Assembly (NCBI GenBank): GCA_009781175.1
Contig: WQYQ01000022.1
Span: forward strand, 1 to 58,278
Direction of reading: 5' to 3'
Length of the DNA: 58,278 bases
Origin: Betaproteobacteria bacterium
GTDB taxonomy: Bacteria > Pseudomonadota > Gammaproteobacteria > Burkholderiales > Rhodocyclaceae
How positions within the stretch are numbered: position 1 is the stretch's first letter; every line of letters begins with the position of its first letter. The translations under genes and the position numbers were made by a program. This document shows, in pieces, positions 55,033-58,278 of this stretch. The notes under the pieces are model-generated. The model worked only from the letters and a program-made list of their open reading frames with translations, did no database searches and had not been told where the DNA came from.

Positions 55033-57366
55033 ATGAAAAAAACACGTAGCCATGATTTCTCCAGGGTGACTCTGGAGCGCGCCGTGCAGTTTGCTCTGCT
55101 CGCCATGTTCGCGGCGCCGGGCATGGCCGCCGCGCAGGAAGAAGCCCTTGAGGGCGAGGAAGCCATCAAGGAGCTGACCTGCCCGACCAACTATGCCGAA
55201 ATCGGCATCCTGGGCACCAACAACGCCTCGACGAAGTTCGGCGAATACAACGGTCTCTACCGTTCCGGCGGCTATGGGATTGCCAATTTCGACGTGCGCG
55301 GCGGCGATTCCTACTGCCAGAAAAGTGGCACGCTGCGCTGGCATGTTGACGGCCGAGACCTCGGCACAACCTCGCGCAGCCTCAGCGGCTCCGTGGCCGA
55401 GCAAGGAAAGTGGAGCGTCGGCGTGGGCTTTGACCAGTTGCGCCACTACACCACCACCGGCTTCCAGACGCCTTACCAGGGCTCGCCCGGCGATAACGTG
55501 TTCGTGATTCCGCCGGGTTTCGGCACTTGGAGTAACCCGAACCAGCTTACCCCTGCACAACGGGCGTATTTCCGCGATGTGGACGTGCATAACGAACGCC
55601 GCAACATCACCTTCAACAGCGCTTACAACCTCAACACCGAGTGGAGCTTCAACTTCGATTACAAGCGTATCGACCAGTCGGGCGCCAAGCTGTTGAGCAC
55701 GGCCTCCGAGTCGGCCACCATATCGGGGATCGCTTTCGTCAACCAGAGAGTCTCCCTGCTGATGAACCCGACCGAGTACACCACCGATATGTTCACCGCG
55801 GCGGCCAACTGGGTCGGTGAAAAAGCCTACGCCAAGCTGGAGTACTACGCTTCGCTGTTTGATAACGACAATACTGGCGTGTTGTTCTCGAACGCGAACA
55901 GCACTGCCGCGCTCGCGGCGGGCGGCTCCTTCCCGCTCAATACCATCAGCACGATGCCGAGCAACCAGTTGCACCAGATCAACTTCACCGGCGGCTACAT
56001 CTTCAGCCCGGCGACCAAGCTGACCGGCGGCCTCTCCTACAGCCGCAATACGCAGGACATGAGTTACGCCGGCGCTTACACGCAAATCGGTGCGCAGACC
56101 GCCGCAATCTTGCCCGCAGGAGTGGGCTCGCTCGACGCCCGGGTGATAAACAAGCACGCCGACCTCCGGCTCACGCACCAATTCACTCCGGCGGTCAACC
56201 TGAATGTCGGCTACAAGTACAACGAGCGCGACAACCAGACCGATTCGAACCTGTACACGTTCGGCGCACTGGCCGTGTCAGCGGCGCCCAACGTAACAGT
56301 CGTCAATGCGCCGATGAGCAACCGGAACCAGAAGTTCGACGCCAGCATCGGCTACCGCATCGACAAGCAGCAGCGGCTGAATTTCGGCTATGAGTTTGAG
56401 CGCATCCAGCGCTGGTGCAACAACGATCTGACGGCCTTCCCCGGATTCGCCCCACAAACGGCCGCAACCGCAGGTGCTGTATACGCGGATCTAACGACGT
56501 GCGCACAAGTGCCGAAGAGCAAGGAAAACAGGTTCAACGCCGGCTACAAGCTATCGGTTTTCGACACGGTGGACTTCAACCTCGGCTATACCCACTCCGA
56601 CCGCGAGGCGACCGTCAATGGCTCCACGGATTTCTACAATCCGATGATGGCGAACACGGCAGGCTTCGAGAAGGCTGGCTGGGTGGCGCCCTTCCAGGGT
56701 TCCCGGCGTCAGGATCAGGTCAAAGCCGGCGTCAACTGGCAGGCGACCAGGAAGCTCGACGTTTCTTTGGACAGCCGCTATAGCGAGGAAAACTATTACG
56801 ACACGATCGTCGGCGGGGACAATGGCCGCTCCTTCAGCGCCAACCTCGACGCGAACTACAACTTCTCCGAGCACATGCAGTTCAGTGGCTACTTCACCTG
56901 GCAGGAGCGTTCGCGCGATATGCACCTAGGGGTGGACGGCAATGCCGTAACGCCGCCAACCTTGTTCCGCGGCAACACGCTGTCCGACACCAACTACACG
57001 ATCGGCGTCAACAGCAAGCAGAAATTTCTCTACAACAGGCTCGTGCTCAGTCAGGACGTGAGCTACGCGCTGAGCAGATCCTCTTACTCGGGTTTCGATA
57101 TATCACCTGGAGTGGCCAATGGGGGCGCAACGCCCGACATCCGCAGCAAGCTGATGCAAGTGAACGTGGCTGGCACCTACGCCATCAACAAACCCATGAG
57201 CGTCAGGGTCGGCTACCTCTACCAGCGGCTCATCTCGAACGACTACTTCTACATTCCCTACCAATACGGCGCCGGCGCTGATACCAGGATATTGCCGAAC
57301 AACCTGCAATCGCCGAACTACGCGGTCAATGTGCTGTATGTCGCCTACCGCTATGCGTTCCAATAA
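55033..57366 (+). CDS. mtoB: Outer-membrane porin MtoB (MtrB/PioB family)
   Basis: A 777-residue beta-barrel that sheathes the decaheme cytochrome in the outer membrane. GGAGGGGAGA precedes the ATG at 55033. The signal peptide ends near GMAAA (about residue 34). The rest is rich in alternating aromatic/hydrophobic strands and ends in YRYAFQ, close to the C-terminal aromatic sorting signal. The CxxC pair of Shewanella MtrB is not seen; isolated Cys occur (ELTCPTN, YCQKSG). It is directly followed by the tetraheme gene at 11 bases. Confidence 0.93.
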   Translation: MKKTRSHDFSRVTLERAVQFALLAMFAAPGMAAAQEEALEGEEAIKELTCPTNYAEIGILGTNNASTKFGEYNGLYRSGGYGIANFDVRGGDSYCQKSGTLRWHVDGRDLGTTSRSLSGSVAEQGKWSVGVGFDQLRHYTTTGFQTPYQGSPGDNVFVIPPGFGTWSNPNQLTPAQRAYFRDVDVHNERRNITFNSAYNLNTEWSFNFDYKRIDQSGAKLLSTASESATISGIAFVNQRVSLLMNPTEYTTDMFTAAANWVGEKAYAKLEYYASLFDNDNTGVLFSNANSTAALAAGGSFPLNTISTMPSNQLHQINFTGGYIFSPATKLTGGLSYSRNTQDMSYAGAYTQIGAQTAAILPAGVGSLDARVINKHADLRLTHQFTPAVNLNVGYKYNERDNQTDSNLYTFGALAVSAAPNVTVVNAPMSNRNQKFDASIGYRIDKQQRLNFGYEFERIQRWCNNDLTAFPGFAPQTAATAGAVYADLTTCAQVPKSKENRFNAGYKLSVFDTVDFNLGYTHSDREATVNGSTDFYNPMMANTAGFEKAGWVAPFQGSRRQDQVKAGVNWQATRKLDVSLDSRYSEENYYDTIVGGDNGRSFSANLDANYNFSEHMQFSGYFTWQERSRDMHLGVDGNAVTPPTLFRGNTLSDTNYTIGVNSKQKFLYNRLVLSQDVSYALSRSSYSGFDISPGVANGGATPDIRSKLMQVNVAGTYAINKPMSVRVGYLYQRLISNDYFYIPYQYGAGADTRILPNNLQSPNYAVNVLYVAYRYAFQ

Positions 57367-57377
57367 GGATAAGTATC

Positions 57378-57980
57378 ATGAGTGAAAAAACACCCGGCTT
57401 TTTCGGCAGGCTCTGGAGGGCGCTGCGGCGCCCTCCGGCAAAGACTTCCCTGCTGACCTTGATACTGGTGATCGGCATCGGCGGCATCGTGGTCTGGAAC
57501 GTGTTCTACGCCGCGCTGAACGCAACGAACAGAGAAGAGTTCTGCATTGGTTGTCACGAAATGCGTGACAACAACTATGCCGAATACAAGAAAACAATCC
57601 ACTACAGCAACCGCACCGGCGTGCGCGCAATCTGTTCCGACTGCCACGTTCCGAAAGAATTCGGCCCCAAAATGCTGCGTAAGTTCAGGGCTTCGAAAGA
57701 ACTTTGGGGCAAGCTCACCGGCAGCGTCGACACACCCGAGAAATTCGAGGCCAAACGCTTCGAGCTTGCGCAACACGAATGGGCGCGAATGAAGGCGAAC
57801 GACTCGCTCGAATGCCGCAACTGCCACGACTTCGACTCGATGAGCGAGGAAAAACAAGGGAAGACGCGATTCAACAAGCACATGAAAGCGAAACAGGACG
57901 GCCAGACCTGCATCGACTGCCACAAGGGCATTGCGCATAAGCTGCCAAAGGAGTATCACGACCCCGACGAGGATGAATAA
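57378..57980 (+). CDS. NapC/NirT-family tetraheme cytochrome c (CymA-like)
   Basis: A 200-residue quinol-interacting cytochrome. One N-terminal membrane anchor is at about residues 22-46 (SLLTLILVIGIGGIVVWN), followed by a periplasmic domain with four heme sites: CIGCH, CSDCH, CRNCH, CIDCH. CymA and the equivalent protein of the Sideroxydans mto cluster belong to this family. It links the inner-membrane quinone pool to periplasmic carriers. The distance of 11 bases to mtoB shows one operon. Confidence 0.94.
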   Translation: MSEKTPGFFGRLWRALRRPPAKTSLLTLILVIGIGGIVVWNVFYAALNATNREEFCIGCHEMRDNNYAEYKKTIHYSNRTGVRAICSDCHVPKEFGPKMLRKFRASKELWGKLTGSVDTPEKFEAKRFELAQHEWARMKANDSLECRNCHDFDSMSEEKQGKTRFNKHMKAKQDGQTCIDCHKGIAHKLPKEYHDPDEDE

Positions 57981-58045
57981 TAACCCCTCGGGCTAGGCCG
58001 TCCCGCAGGCGGCCTGGAGAAGAACCTCGGCTTTTTACTGCCACC

Positions 58046-58078
58046 CCGCTCGCTGTCCGTGTCAGCGGCGGAGTTTTT
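58046..58078 (+). terminator. Terminator after the mto cluster
   Basis: CCGC-T-CGCTG and CAGCGGCGG form a nine-pair stem with one bulged T and a seven-base loop, followed by AGTTTTT. It lies 65 bases after the tetraheme gene and would end the mtoD-mtoA-mtoB-cymA transcript. Confidence 0.65.
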
Positions 58079-58088
58079 CCGTAACCGT

Positions 58089-58126
58089 GCCGTGAATGGC
58101 GAGGCTTACGCTCGACTCGTGGTCAT
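58089..58126 (+). repeat. Dispersed repeat D, copy 3 (short)
   Basis: GCTCGACTCGTGGTCAT and its left flank GCCGTGAATGGCGAGGCTTA match the right part of the 34832-34886 copy with few changes. It lies between the mto terminator and an IS5-family transposase end. Confidence 0.6.
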
Positions 58127-58164
58127 CACCGATCAGGTGCATGCCCTGTTCACTGAGAGCCCGT

Positions 58165-58278
58165 TTACGATCTCCTGAGCAATAACCCCAAGAATGCCAG
58201 ATGGATGAACTGCAAGCTGGTGTTGAGCTTTCGCTCGCAGTTCTTCCACAGCCGCCGGTTCTTCTCCAGCCAGGCGAA
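58165..58278 (-). mobile_element. 3' end of an IS5-family transposase gene
   Basis: The last 37 residues of a transposase read in from the right edge: FAWLEKNRRLWKNCERKLNT and a hydrophobic end LAFLGLLLRRS before a TAA stop. FAWLxxNRRLxK is the conserved C-terminal region of IS5-family (IS427/IS1031-like) transposases. The element's end lies close to the stop codon; GAGAGCCCGTTTACGA at 58155-58170 may be part of its terminal repeat, which cannot be checked because the other end is outside the window. Confidence 0.8.

Noticed and set aside
55009..56181. Minus-strand 390-codon open frame
   Set aside because: Antisense to mtoB; its composition mirrors the porin's codon pattern and no motif is seen.
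1..58278. tRNA, rRNA, CRISPR array or prophage
   Set aside because: No tRNA-like cloverleaf, rRNA segment, regularly spaced repeat array or phage gene was recognised by eye; the dispersed repeats are too few and irregular for a CRISPR.

Overview
The window is a 58.3 kb piece of a GC-rich (roughly 60 %) proteobacterial chromosome, most likely a betaproteobacterium. The evidence is gene order: rpoE-rseA-rseB-rseC-mucD-lepA-lepB-DUF4845-rnc-era-recO-pdxJ-acpS-nagZ, and yceD-rpmF-plsX-fabHDG-acpP-fabF, both typical of Betaproteobacteria. The right end carries an iron/metal extracellular-electron-transfer cluster in the same order as the mto cluster of neutrophilic Fe(II) oxidisers such as Sideroxydans. 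I cannot assign a genus.

Layout. (1) 0.3-12.1 kb, minus strand: a compact, often overlapping operon led by the envelope-stress sigma factor rpoE and its regulators, followed by translation, ribosome-maturation, protein-export and cell-wall genes. (2) 12.3-24.6 kb: nadB, the fatty-acid/phospholipid operon, maf with an RsmI-like methyltransferase, sppA, a HAD phosphatase and rluC. (3) 25-27.8 kb: rne, with a long structured leader and a strong terminator. (4) 28.1-34.2 kb: an accessory block of four same-strand genes (FAD/NAD(P)-binding oxidoreductase, nitronate monooxygenase-like enzyme, exported alpha/beta-hydrolase-fold protein, permease), preceded by 0.8 kb of AT-rich DNA without a convincing gene. 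(5) 34.2-50.1 kb: mixed housekeeping and accessory genes: LMW phosphatase, CNNM/CorC-like protein, TraB/GumN, miaA, a Tat-exported lipoprotein phosphoesterase behind a Pho-box promoter, an MBL hydrolase, MFS, aqpZ, GNAT/FemAB-like, kup, glutamate dehydrogenase, and a regulator/methyltransferase pair. (6) 50.4-58.0 kb: a histidine kinase/NarL-type regulator pair, divergent from a monoheme cytochrome c, a decaheme MtrA/MtoA, an MtrB/PioB porin and a tetraheme NapC/NirT protein. The right edge cuts into an IS5-family transposase.

The last cluster forms a complete conduit: quinone pool and inner-membrane NapC/NirT tetraheme, periplasmic monoheme carrier, decaheme MtoA held in the MtoB outer-membrane barrel, extracellular iron or another redox partner. 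No outer-surface decaheme (MtrC/OmcA) is present, which favours Mto/Pio-type Fe(II) oxidation over Shewanella-type metal reduction, though direction cannot be read from sequence.

Several short dispersed repeat families, some hairpin-forming, punctuate gene ends throughout. The most notable signals are a 12-G tract at the ribosome-binding position of the decaheme gene, a partner cytochrome whose mature part lacks methionine, the accessory redox operon with a hydrolase-fold protein that lacks its nucleophile, and the Pho-box promoter. No tRNA, rRNA or CRISPR was recognised.
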